The translations under genes and the position numbers were made by a program. Positions 25,311 to 34,147 of a stretch of DNA of 64,000 bases are shown one piece after another. Each line of letters begins with the position of its first letter. Position 1 is the first letter of the stretch. The stretch is from JAYOFM01 sp038117225 (GTDB lineage: Bacteria > Pseudomonadota > Alphaproteobacteria > Rhodospirillales > Casp-alpha2). Location of the stretch: positions 1-64,000 of the forward strand of contig JAYOFM010000003.1 in NCBI GenBank assembly GCA_038117225.1, read 5' to 3'. The notes under the pieces were generated by a model. It searched no databases. It was not told where the DNA came from and was given only the letters and a program-made list of their open reading frames with translations.

Positions 25311-27100
25311 AGCGCGTCGAGCCGTTCGCCATAAAGGTTGCGAATTTTGTGTCGGCGCACCTTCATGGTCGGCGTCATCATTTCGTTGTCGACGGTAAAC
25401 GGTTCGCTGGCGACCAAGAAGCGGCGCACCTTCTCAATGTTGCTGAGGTCCTTGTTGACCCGGTCGACGGCGTGCGAGAGTGCCTTGTGGAGATCGGCGT
25501 CATCGGCCAGTGCCTGAAGGTCGCCTGATTTTCCGGCACCCTTGGCCCATTCCTTGAACCAATCTTCCTTCGGTACCAGCAACGCGACGATGTGCGGCCG
25601 CTTATCGCCGGCGACCATGGCTTGGGCGATTTCAGGTGTCACCGTCAGCATGCCCTCGATCCGCTGCGGCGCGACATTGTCGCCGCCGGAATTGACGATG
25701 ATATCCTTCTTGCGATCGGTAATGACCAGATGACCGTCCTCGTCCAGATGACCGATATCGCCGGTGTGCAGCCATCCATCGCGGATGGCCTCGTCGGTCG
25801 CCTGCTGGTTGCGCCAGTAGCCTTTCATCACCAACTCGCCGCGTACCAGGATTTCGCCGTCGCCGGCGATGCGGACTTCGGTGTCGAGCATCGGCGGACC
25901 GACGCTGTGCAGCTTCATGGAGTTCTTGCGGTTGACGCTGATCACCGGCGCCGATTCCGTCTGTCCGTATCCCTGCAGAATGCGTAGACCGAGCGCGGTG
26001 AAAAACAGACCAATATCCGGGTTCAACGGCGCGCCGCCTGACACCAAGGCTTTTAACCGGCCGCCGAAACGATCGCGCACCTTGTTGCGTACCAAGCGGT
26101 CAAGGATGGGGTCGATCATCCGATCGCCCAGACTCAGGCTGATTGGATCATGATAGCGCCGGCTGCCGATATCATAGGCCTTGTTGAATAGCTTGGCCTT
26201 GGCGCCGCCGGCCTTGGCGACGCCGGCGGTAATGCGATGGTGCAGCATCTCATACAGCCTTGGTACCGCCGTCATGATGGTCGGGCGGGCTTCCAGCATG
26301 TTCGCGCCCAGGGTTTCGATGCCTTCGGCGTAATAAATTTCGGCACCGATGGAGATCGGAAAATACAGGCCGGCGGTGTGTTCGTAGGAATGGCTGAGTG
26401 GCAGGAACGACAGAAAAACTTCATCGCCGAGACCGAGTTCGGAGAGGTGGTCGGCGGCACCAGCGCAATTGTGCAAAATGGCGCCGTGATGCAGTACCAC
26501 GCCCTTGGGTACGCCACCGGTTCCAGAGGTATAGATGATGCAGGCATCATCGTCGCGACCGAGCGCCCGGGCAGCCTCGATTATGTTTTCATGTCGGGCG
26601 CGACCGGTATCCAACACCTCATCGATGGGAATGATCCGCGCGCCGTCGGGTGGCGCTTCATCCGGTAACTCCATGCAGATAACGAACTCCAGATCTGGTG
26701 CGCGCGCAGCCGCTGGTAGCAGGCGCTGTGCCAGACGCCGGGTCGACACGATCGCGCCCTTGGCGCCGCTGTCGGTGAGGATATGCAGATGATCGGCTTC
26801 GGTGTTGGTGGTATAGGCCGGCACGGTGATGGCACCGGCGGACATGATGGCCAGATCGGCGATGGGCCAAGCCGGCCGGTTCTCGGAAACCAGCATCACC
26901 CGGTCGCCGCGACCGATGCCCAGCGCCATCAGGCCGCGCGCTAGAGGCGTTACTCGCGCCGCCGCGTCACCCCAGCTCATGGGCTGATAGACGCCATCCC
27001 GTTTTGCCCATAGGAACGGCTGGTCGCCGCGCGCGTCGACCTGGTCGAAAAACATCGCCGTCAGGCTGGGCCAGCGTTTGCGTGTGGCGTCGATGTTCAT
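25301..27100 (-). CDS. Long-chain acyl-CoA synthetase (AMP-forming)
   Basis: The enzyme activates fatty acids to acyl-CoA through an acyl-adenylate. The 599-residue product has the P-loop IIYTSGTGGVPKGVV, the LPLSHSYEHT segment of long-chain synthetases, the adenylate motif GYGQTESAP, DGWLHTGDIG and the hinge region VITDRKKDIIVNSGGDN. The long C-terminal part and the absence of a short-chain acetate pocket place it with the FadD15/FAA1 group. It is monocistronic and divergent from pepF. Confidence 0.94.
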   Translation of the reverse strand: MNIDATRKRWPSLTAMFFDQVDARGDQPFLWAKRDGVYQPMSWGDAAARVTPLARGLMALGIGRGDRVMLVSENRPAWPIADLAIMSAGAITVPAYTTNTEADHLHILTDSGAKGAIVSTRRLAQRLLPAAARAPDLEFVICMELPDEAPPDGARIIPIDEVLDTGRARHENIIEAARALGRDDDACIIYTSGTGGVPKGVVLHHGAILHNCAGAADHLSELGLGDEVFLSFLPLSHSYEHTAGLYFPISIGAEIYYAEGIETLGANMLEARPTIMTAVPRLYEMLHHRITAGVAKAGGAKAKLFNKAYDIGSRRYHDPISLSLGDRMIDPILDRLVRNKVRDRFGGRLKALVSGGAPLNPDIGLFFTALGLRILQGYGQTESAPVISVNRKNSMKLHSVGPPMLDTEVRIAGDGEILVRGELVMKGYWRNQQATDEAIRDGWLHTGDIGHLDEDGHLVITDRKKDIIVNSGGDNVAPQRIEGMLTVTPEIAQAMVAGDKRPHIVALLVPKEDWFKEWAKGAGKSGDLQALADDADLHKALSHAVDRVNKDLSNIEKVRRFLVASEPFTVDNEMMTPTMKVRRHKIRNLYGERLDALYR

Positions 27101-27195
27101 GGCGTGGGTCCCCGATTACGGCGCATCCCTAATCATTGTGATTGCGAGCACTGATTTCCAGCCCTATGTCTCATTGGAACCAGACGGAGCCTCCC

Positions 27196-28986
27196 ATGAG
27201 CCTTGCCGACGCTACGAACGATCCCACGACCCTGCCGGAATGGAACCTTGCCGATCTGTATCCGGCGGCCGACAGCGACGAGTTCGCCGCCGATTTCGCG
27301 GCTGCCGAGAATGAGGCGAAAGCCCTGGAATCCGGCGTTAAGGGCCGGGTGGGAACGCTTGATGGCGTGGCGCTGGGTGCCGCCATCATTGCCTACGAAT
27401 CAATCAATGATCGGCTCGGTCGGCTCGGCAGTTACGCCTACCTTTGTTATGCCGGCGACATGTCGGACGCGTCGCGGGCGCGCTTCAATCAGACGACGCG
27501 CGAGCGGATAACCGACATTTCGGCGCGAATCCTGTTTTTCACGCTGGAACTCAATCGCATCGATGATGCCGACCTGGAACCGCTTTATGCCGATCCGGTG
27601 GTTGCCCGTTATCGGCCGTGGATCGAGGCGACGCGACTGCATCGACCGCACGAATTGAGCGACGACATGGAGCAATTGCTGCTTGAAAAATCCGTCGCCG
27701 GCCGCCAAGCCTGGGTACGCCTCTTCGATGAGGGGCAGGCCGCCATGCGGTTTGATATCGATGGCGATAGCCTGACCATGGGCGACACCCTCGACCGTCT
27801 GTCAGATCCCGACCGCGCCACCCGCAAGACCGCCGCCGAAGCCTTGACCAAGGGATTGGGCGCCGAAGCGCGTGTGCTAACCCTGATCACCAACACCTTG
27901 GCCAAGGACAAGGCAATCGAGGATCAGTGGCGGAACTTCGAAAGCCCGATGGCGTCGCGCAACCTCGCTAATCAGGTCGAGGACAGCGTGGTCAACGCAT
28001 TGGTCGGTGCCGTACGGGATGCCTATCCCCGGCTCAGCCATCGCTACTACGCGATGAAGGCGGGTTGGCTCGGCCTCGACCAGATGGAACATTGGGATCG
28101 CAACGCGCCGCTGCCGGAAGACGACGACAGTGATTTCAGTTGGTCCCAGGCCAAGGAAACGGTGCTCGGCGCCTATCACGGTTTCGCGCCGGAAATGGCG
28201 GAGATCGCTGGTCGCTTTTTCGATCAGCGATGGATCGACGCGCCGCCGCGACCGGGCAAGCAATCCGGCGCGTTTTCACATCCCACGGTGCCGTCGGCGC
28301 ACCCCTATGTGTTGCTCAACTACCACGGCCGGGCGCGCGACGTGATGACCCTGGCCCACGAACTGGGTCACGGCGTGCATCAGGTGCTGGCCGCCGATCA
28401 GGGAGCGCTGTTGGCCGATACGCCGCTGACGCTGGCCGAAACCGCGTCGGTGTTCGGCGAGATGCTGACCTTTCGCGCCATGCTCGACGCCGCCAAGGAT
28501 GACCCGGTGCGCCGCCGCGTGCTGCTGGCGGGCAAGGTCGAGGACATGCTCAACACGGTCGTGCGCCAAATCGCCTTTCACAGCTTCGAGGCGCGCGTTC
28601 ACGCCGCCCGCGCCGACGGCGAACTGTCGACCGAGGCCTTGGGCGACATTTGGCTCGATGTGCAGCGTGAAAGCCTCGGGCCGGCGTTCCGGCTCGGCGA
28701 TGATTACCGCATGTACTGGGCTTATGTGCCGCATTTCCTGCACGTGCCGTTTTATGTTTATGCCTATGCGTTCGGCGATTGTCTGGTCAATTCTCTGTAT
28801 GCGGTGTTCCAGTCCGGCCATCCGAATTTTCAGGCCAAGTACTTCGATATGCTGCGCGCGGGTGGCACCAAACGGCACCAGGAACTGCTGGCGCCGTTCG
28901 GTTTGGATGCCAGCCATCCGGATTTTTGGCGCCGTGGACTCGACGTGGTGGCTGGTTTGATCGACGAACTCGAGGTGGTCGCGTGA
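27196..28986 (+). CDS. pepF: Oligoendopeptidase F, M3 metallopeptidase
   Basis: PepF cleaves short peptides in the cytoplasm with a zinc ion. The 596-residue product carries HELGH at residues 388-392, preceded by VMTLA, the M3B signature, and followed about 28 residues later by the third zinc ligand in LAETASVFGEML. The N-terminal domain (WNLADLYPAADSDEF) is typical of the family. ATG 27196 is chosen because it gives MSLADATND and a CGGAG site lies 8 bases upstream. Its stop overlaps the GTG start of the hydrolase gene. Confidence 0.96.
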   Translation: MSLADATNDPTTLPEWNLADLYPAADSDEFAADFAAAENEAKALESGVKGRVGTLDGVALGAAIIAYESINDRLGRLGSYAYLCYAGDMSDASRARFNQTTRERITDISARILFFTLELNRIDDADLEPLYADPVVARYRPWIEATRLHRPHELSDDMEQLLLEKSVAGRQAWVRLFDEGQAAMRFDIDGDSLTMGDTLDRLSDPDRATRKTAAEALTKGLGAEARVLTLITNTLAKDKAIEDQWRNFESPMASRNLANQVEDSVVNALVGAVRDAYPRLSHRYYAMKAGWLGLDQMEHWDRNAPLPEDDDSDFSWSQAKETVLGAYHGFAPEMAEIAGRFFDQRWIDAPPRPGKQSGAFSHPTVPSAHPYVLLNYHGRARDVMTLAHELGHGVHQVLAADQGALLADTPLTLAETASVFGEMLTFRAMLDAAKDDPVRRRVLLAGKVEDMLNTVVRQIAFHSFEARVHAARADGELSTEALGDIWLDVQRESLGPAFRLGDDYRMYWAYVPHFLHVPFYVYAYAFGDCLVNSLYAVFQSGHPNFQAKYFDMLRAGGTKRHQELLAPFGLDASHPDFWRRGLDVVAGLIDELEVVA

Positions 28987-29771
28987 CAACAGCCGCATCC
29001 GCGCCGCATCTGCTGTTCGTGCATGGTGCCTTCACCGGTGCATGGTGCTGGGACGTTCACATGCTGCCGTGGTTCCGTGAACACGACCACGCGGTGAGCG
29101 CGATCGACCTGCCGGGCCGTTGGGACGGCCCGGACGCCAAGCGGCTGCAGGAGTTTTCGATCACGGATTACGTCGATGCGGTGGCCGCCGCGGTGCGGGC
29201 GCTGCCGGCACCGCCGGTCATCGTCGGCCATTCCATGGGCGGTCTGTTGGCCTTGCGCGCGGCCTTGGAAGAAGACGTCGCTGGCTTAATCTTGATGTCC
29301 AGTGTGCCGCCGACCGGACTTAGCCCGGCGGCCATGGAAATGGCGATGAATGATCCGCAATTGTTTTTGCAGGTCATGAAGATTCTCGATGCCGGCGGTT
29401 CGCAAGGAGATCCTGAGATATTGCGCCGGGCCCTGTTTTCCGACGCCATCGACCGGTCCGTGGCGGCCAGCTATCTGGCACGTTGCCAGAACGAATCCCA
29501 GTTGGCGGTGATGGCCATGCATGGTCCGCAGTTCTTCAATCCACTGGCGTATTGGGGGCTGCCTATCTTGATTCTGGGCGGCGACGCGGACCGGTTGATC
29601 GGTCCGGCTCATGTTTATTGGACGGCGGCGATGCTGACGCGGCCAGCGGAAATCATCCCCGACATCGGCCATGCCATGATGCTCGAACCGGCCTGGCGGG
29701 ATGTCGCCGAGCGGATCGACGGCTGGATTGGAACCAACTTCACCGACGCCGGCGCGCGTGCCCATGGCTGA
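28983..29771 (+). CDS. Alpha/beta hydrolase, substrate unknown
   Basis: The 262-residue product has an alpha/beta hydrolase fold: oxyanion loop LLFVHGAFTG, nucleophile Ser in VGHSMGG, acid in LILGGDADRLI and His in PDIGHAMMLEP. The GTG start overlaps the pepF stop (GTGA) and the stop lies inside the next gene, so it is in one translationally coupled set with pepF and the ABC1 kinase gene. Homologues are annotated only generally as esterases or lipases; I cannot name a substrate. Confidence 0.88.
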   Translation: MTTAASAPHLLFVHGAFTGAWCWDVHMLPWFREHDHAVSAIDLPGRWDGPDAKRLQEFSITDYVDAVAAAVRALPAPPVIVGHSMGGLLALRAALEEDVAGLILMSSVPPTGLSPAAMEMAMNDPQLFLQVMKILDAGGSQGDPEILRRALFSDAIDRSVAASYLARCQNESQLAVMAMHGPQFFNPLAYWGLPILILGGDADRLIGPAHVYWTAAMLTRPAEIIPDIGHAMMLEPAWRDVAERIDGWIGTNFTDAGARAHG

Positions 29772-31104
29772 CGAAAACAGCCTCGGCGGACGGGTCAAGC
29801 GCTATGCCCGGGTCGGCACGGCGGTGGGGGGCCTTGCGGCCAGGGCCGCCGGCGGACGTTTTCTCGGGTTGACGTTCGACAAGGCGGAGCACGCGGCGGA
29901 TTTGCAGGCCGCGCTCGGCGGGCTGAAGGGGCCTCTGATGAAGGTGGCACAGATTCTCGCTACCATTCCCGATGTGCTGCCCGAGGAATACGTCGCCGAA
30001 CTAGCCCAATTGCAGACCGACGCGCCGTCCATGGGATGGGCCTTCGTCAAACGGCGCATGACGTCTGAACTCGGTACTGGTTGGCAGAGTCGCTTCACCT
30101 CATTCGAGCACGAGGCGGCGAAGGCGGCATCGCTCGGCCAGGTGCACCGCGCCATTGCTCATGATGGCCGATCCTTGGCTTGTAAAATTCAATACCCGGA
30201 CATGGGCTCCGCCGTGGAGGCCGACCTGCGTCAACTCAAGATCGCCTTCGCCGTCTATCGCCGCTATGACCGCGCCGTCGATCCCCGCGAAATCCACAAG
30301 GAATTGGGTGAGCGCCTGCGTGAGGAGTTGGACTATCGCCGCGAAGCCCGCAACATGGCGCTCTACCGCGAAATGCTGTCGGCCGAGGCGTCGGTTCATG
30401 TGCCGGATGTCGTCGCGGAGCTTTCCAGCGAGCGCTTGTTGAGCATGACCTGGTTGACCGGCGCGCCGCTGATGGATTTCGTCAACAGCCACCAGGACAT
30501 GCGCAATACCGTGGCGCTGAACATGTTTCGGGCCTGGTACGTGCCGTTTTATGGCTCCGGGGTCATCCATGGAGACCCGCATCTGGGCAATTATACGGTA
30601 TGCGACAATGGCGACGTGAACCTGCTTGATTTCGGCTGCATTCGCGTCTTTAGACCGAGCTTCGTGCGCGCCGTGATCGACCTCTACAAGGCGTTGCGTG
30701 ACGACGACATGGACCTCGCCGTGCATGCGTACGAAACCTGGGGTTTCTCCAATATGGATCGATCGGTGATCGAAATTCTCAATCAGTGGGCACATTTTCT
30801 ATATGGCCCGTTGCTGGTCGATAAAGTGCAATCCATCCAGGAAAGCAGTGGCGTCGCCTATGGCGCGGGGGTCGCCGCCAAGGTGCACCGGGAACTGCGC
30901 GAAATCGGTGGCGTGACGCCGCCGCGCGAGTTCGTGTTGATGGACCGTGCCGCTATCGGGCTCGGCAGCGTGTTTACTCACCTCAAGGCCGAGATCAACT
31001 GGCACCGTATGTTTCATGATCTTATCGACGGCTTTGACGAGGCCAAGCTGGCGCGGCGTCAGAAGAAGCTGCTGAAGGCCTTCGACATTCCAGCGCCATC
31101 GTAA
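29764..31104 (+). CDS. ABC1/AarF-family atypical kinase
   Basis: The 446-residue product belongs to the UbiB/ADCK group of atypical kinases tied to isoprenoid lipid and ubiquinone metabolism. Family marks are the KxGQ-like segment (here LMKVAQILA, with Val-Ala in place of the usual Gly-x), the Ala-rich loop AKAASLGQVHRA, VIHGDPHLGNYTV (catalytic loop) and LLDFGCIRVF (metal-binding Asp). ATG 29764 lies inside the end of the hydrolase gene by eight bases. It is not the main ubiB by context, as no ubiE or ubi genes lie here; COQ9 at 42020 is elsewhere. Confidence 0.9.
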   Translation: MADENSLGGRVKRYARVGTAVGGLAARAAGGRFLGLTFDKAEHAADLQAALGGLKGPLMKVAQILATIPDVLPEEYVAELAQLQTDAPSMGWAFVKRRMTSELGTGWQSRFTSFEHEAAKAASLGQVHRAIAHDGRSLACKIQYPDMGSAVEADLRQLKIAFAVYRRYDRAVDPREIHKELGERLREELDYRREARNMALYREMLSAEASVHVPDVVAELSSERLLSMTWLTGAPLMDFVNSHQDMRNTVALNMFRAWYVPFYGSGVIHGDPHLGNYTVCDNGDVNLLDFGCIRVFRPSFVRAVIDLYKALRDDDMDLAVHAYETWGFSNMDRSVIEILNQWAHFLYGPLLVDKVQSIQESSGVAYGAGVAAKVHRELREIGGVTPPREFVLMDRAAIGLGSVFTHLKAEINWHRMFHDLIDGFDEAKLARRQKKLLKAFDIPAPS

Positions 31105-31158
31105 TACCCTTTCCGGCGGCGGTGACGGGCAAATGAAAACGATGCGAATGGGGTCGGC

Positions 31159-31479
31159 ATGATTTTGACAACCACGTCAAATATCGAGGGGCAGCACATT
31201 GTCAAATACCTCGGAATCGTCTCCGGCGAGGCGGTGATGGGGGCCAATGTGGTCAAGGATATACTGGCCGGCATTACCGATATCGTCGGCGGCCGCGCCG
31301 GAACCTACGAGCAAGAGTTCAGGACCGCCAAGGACCTGGCCGTGGCCGAAATGGTGGAACAGGCCCGGCTGCTCGGCGCCAATGCGGTCGTTGGTATCGA
31401 TCTCGATTATCAGGTGATCGCCAGTGGCAAGACCATGTTGATGGTGTCGGCCAATGGCACGGCCGTTGAAACCACCTAA
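31159..31479 (+). CDS. YbjQ/UPF0145 family protein
   Basis: The 106-residue product matches the YbjQ family, small proteins that form pentamers and are called heavy-metal-binding domain proteins though the role is not settled. Marks are VSGEAVMGANVVKDI near residue 22, RTAKDLAVAEMVEQA and LGANAVVGIDLDYQVI. It follows the kinase gene by 54 bases on the same strand and stands 79 bases before the cyclase-like gene. Confidence 0.9.
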   Translation: MILTTTSNIEGQHIVKYLGIVSGEAVMGANVVKDILAGITDIVGGRAGTYEQEFRTAKDLAVAEMVEQARLLGANAVVGIDLDYQVIASGKTMLMVSANGTAVETT

Positions 31480-31558
31480 TTGGTCAGACCGACGCAGAAC
31501 GAAATAACGTGGATGGGAATCCGAGGGGGACGGGCGATCAGGCCCGAGCAACATAGCG

Positions 31559-32785
31559 ATGGCAGATGATATCAAACGCGCGCCAGCCGTTGACCTAAGT
31601 GCGCTGTCCGAACAGAACGCCGACGCCGACGATCAGCTGCTCCTCGCCGCCTTGGACGAGGAACTGCATCGATTGTGGGGCCTCGGACGCAACCTGATCC
31701 TCGCCTGGGCGGCAAGCGGGCGGGGCGTCGATGTGCTGGTGGTCCCCCATTACACGCTGATTTCGTTCGCCGGCATTGGCGCCGAAGAAGACGGCGGCGG
31801 CACAATGGAAGGGGCGGTGATCGAGGAACTGATGACCGGCTCGAAGCATCTTTCGCCGGAACGTCTGGTCGAAGTCGCTCGGACCCTGGATTACAAAATT
31901 CAGCATATTGATCTGCCGTTCGTGCCGGGTGTCGACCTATCCGATGAATTGATCGAGGGGTCGGTCAAACGCTTCAGCATCGGTTATTGTGAGGATCGTG
32001 CGGTGGCGCTATTCGATATCGTCGGCTTTGGCCTGCTGTCGCCGCTGGAGCAGGTAACGCAGCTCAACAGCCTCGCCTATTCGCTCAACTCCGCCTACGC
32101 CAAATTACTGAAGAAGCGCATCGATATCAGCTTCGCCCGCACCACCACGGGAGATGGATTCTATATCTGGAACCGGGATCGCTCTGTTCAGGCCAACGTC
32201 AACCTCTACCACTTCATGCATCTGGTGTTGGCCGACAACGCCATTGCCCGGCGCAAGTCGAAATTCTCCAACATGACGCCGTTGCTGCGCACCTGCTTTC
32301 ACATCGGCGGCCATTACGAATTCTATCAGTCGGAAGGGCTCAGCCCGACCATCTACAGTTACATCGTCGGCGACGTGACCATCGAATTGGCGCGAATGTC
32401 CGAGCGCGCGGTGCCCGGTCAGGTGCTGGTCGGCGATTTCCTGGCGCCGATGCCGGACTGGATCACCGGCGATGAAATACGTCTTGATACCATCGCCTTC
32501 ATCGAACGTACCCAGGCGACGCTTTCCAGCCTTGAGGGACTGGTGCTGTCCGAAGACGGCATCGAGTCCATCAAGTGCTACCTGACCGGCGCCAAGGTGG
32601 CGAACGAGGGATTCGGTATCAAGCGCTACCGCATATCCGATAAGCATGGCCGCACGCGGGATGTCTATAACGCGAAGGTCAACATCTACCGAACCAGCGC
32701 CGATCCGGTATTTCTCGGTTTGCAGACCGAGGATCTGTCCGCCTTCGAGGTCGTCGATGAGGAATTTGCCGGCTACGGCGCCTGA
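31559..32785 (+). CDS. Orphan protein with divergent class III nucleotidyl cyclase-like domain
   Basis: The 408-residue product is not a standard family member, but its middle part reads like a class III cyclase: ALFDIVGFGLLSPLEQV (Asp 153), TTTGDGFYIW (Asp 199) and IVGDVTIELARMSE followed by PGQVLVGD. The spacing of 46 residues between the two metal Asp residues is as in true cyclases. The Asn of the usual VNxAAR motif is missing and the Arg is retained in LAR. The N-terminal 145 residues and the last 110 residues are unrecognised. No membrane helix is seen. It may be an active but divergent cyclase or a nucleotide-binding sensor. Confidence 0.6.
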   Translation: MADDIKRAPAVDLSALSEQNADADDQLLLAALDEELHRLWGLGRNLILAWAASGRGVDVLVVPHYTLISFAGIGAEEDGGGTMEGAVIEELMTGSKHLSPERLVEVARTLDYKIQHIDLPFVPGVDLSDELIEGSVKRFSIGYCEDRAVALFDIVGFGLLSPLEQVTQLNSLAYSLNSAYAKLLKKRIDISFARTTTGDGFYIWNRDRSVQANVNLYHFMHLVLADNAIARRKSKFSNMTPLLRTCFHIGGHYEFYQSEGLSPTIYSYIVGDVTIELARMSERAVPGQVLVGDFLAPMPDWITGDEIRLDTIAFIERTQATLSSLEGLVLSEDGIESIKCYLTGAKVANEGFGIKRYRISDKHGRTRDVYNAKVNIYRTSADPVFLGLQTEDLSAFEVVDEEFAGYGA

Positions 32786-32794
32786 ACCAAGCCC

Positions 32795-33694
32795 CTAGCG
32801 GTCGTCATTTCGCATCAGCCAGGTGCCGATCATCACCGCGATGATGACCAGGGCGCCGCCGACATATTGCGCGCCGTTCAGCCGCTCCCCCAGCACCAGC
32901 GCCGCGACGACCAGCGATACCAGCGGTTCCGCGTTCGAAACCAAAGCCGTCGGCGCTGCGCCCGCAAGTTTGAGTGCCGGGAATTGTGTGCTGATCCCAA
33001 TCAAATAACACGTCCCGGCGGCTAGGATGGCCCACCATCCGACAGTTGCCGACGGAGTGACAAAGCTGTCGGTCGAGAATGTCGCGATGGCCATCACCGG
33101 CACGGCGACCATATGGGTAAATAGCGCGATCTGTGGCGTGCCGATCGTTTTCATGGCGCGCTCGCCGGCTAGATACATGACCGCCGCCCCCACCGCCGCC
33201 ATCATGGCGAGCGCGATGCCGCGCCAGTCCATGCCGCCGATGTCCGTTCCCAGCGCCAGGGTCAGGCCGATGAAGGCGAGGGCATAGGCACCACCTCGAC
33301 GCGGTCCCGGTAGCCGCCGCGCCGCCACCATCTTGGCGCCGAGCACGATCAGCGGAAAGGTGTAGAACAGGATCGCCGCTAGACTGACGGGAATGAAGGC
33401 GACGCTGGACATATAGCCGACCGAAATCATGGTTAGACCGATGCCGGTCAGCAATACCGAACCCCATAGCGCGCGCGGCACCCGCAGGTCGCTGCGCAGG
33501 ATCAACACCACCGCCAATGACGACGCCAGACCGAATAACGCCCGCAGTAAGACTAACGTCCACGGTGTGGTGCCGGCGTCGTACGCCATGCGTGCGAACG
33601 TGGTGATGAAGCTAAGGCTGGTCGCCGACGCGAAGGCGATGGCGATGCCGGCGATGAAACGAGGGTCGGCGGGCTTGCGTGATCCGGCGTTCAT
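32795..33694 (-). CDS. DMT-superfamily (EamA) transporter
   Basis: The 299-residue product has ten hydrophobic segments in two halves of an EamA carrier. SVAFIPVSLAAILFYTFPL and the C-terminal SNAEPLVSLVVAALVLGE are typical of the two EamA repeats. It is convergent with the cyclase-like gene (9 bases apart) and divergent from the RidA gene. It shows no close pairing with a metabolic gene, and its substrate is unknown. Confidence 0.87.
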   Translation of the reverse strand: MNAGSRKPADPRFIAGIAIAFASATSLSFITTFARMAYDAGTTPWTLVLLRALFGLASSLAVVLILRSDLRVPRALWGSVLLTGIGLTMISVGYMSSVAFIPVSLAAILFYTFPLIVLGAKMVAARRLPGPRRGGAYALAFIGLTLALGTDIGGMDWRGIALAMMAAVGAAVMYLAGERAMKTIGTPQIALFTHMVAVPVMAIATFSTDSFVTPSATVGWWAILAAGTCYLIGISTQFPALKLAGAAPTALVSNAEPLVSLVVAALVLGERLNGAQYVGGALVIIAVMIGTWLMRNDDR

Positions 33695-33738
33695 GGCATG
33701 CTGGCCGCCCAGCCTGCAGCGATAAGCGGAGATATATT

Positions 33739-34137
33739 ATGGCCGATCCCATCTTTCACAACTTCAGCACGGCGCCGACCCATGTGGCGCCGTTCAGCCA
33801 CGCCGTTGAATGTGACGGTTGGATACAAATGACCGGCCAGATGCCAACCGATCCCAACGATGACGCGGCACCCTTGCCCGATGGTATCGAGGCACAAACC
33901 CGTCGGGTCATGGACAATCTGATCATCGTTCTGGAGGGTCTGGGCCTCGGTCTCGAGCATGTACTGTCCTGTCGCGTTTTCATTACCGAGTTCGAACGCG
34001 ACTATGCGGCCATGAACGACGCCTACAAGTCCTATTTCCCGGCCGACCGTCTGCCGGCACGTACATGTGTCGGCGTCACCGGCCTGGCGCGCGGCGCCTT
34101 GGTCGAAATCGACATGGTGGCGCACCGTCCTGATTAG
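33739..34137 (+). CDS. RidA-family protein
   Basis: RidA proteins hydrolyse reactive enamine/imine intermediates from PLP enzymes. The 132-residue product has the fold marks FSHAVECDGWIQMTGQMPTD near the N-terminus, then QTRRVMDNL, and the Arg in ADRLPARTCVGVTGLARGALVEI, which is the conserved PARxxxxV segment. ATG 33739 gives MADPIFHN. It stands next to the creatinase and gamma-glutamyltransferase genes (convergent) and so may handle imines from amino acid breakdown. Confidence 0.92.
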   Translation: MADPIFHNFSTAPTHVAPFSHAVECDGWIQMTGQMPTDPNDDAAPLPDGIEAQTRRVMDNLIIVLEGLGLGLEHVLSCRVFITEFERDYAAMNDAYKSYFPADRLPARTCVGVTGLARGALVEIDMVAHRPD

Positions 34138-34147
34138 TCCGGACGCG

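Noticed and set aside
28779..28982. Extension of the alpha/beta hydrolase frame into pepF
   Set aside because: The extra 68 codons overlap the conserved pepF end; the GTG at 28983 with GTGA overlap is a usual coupled start.
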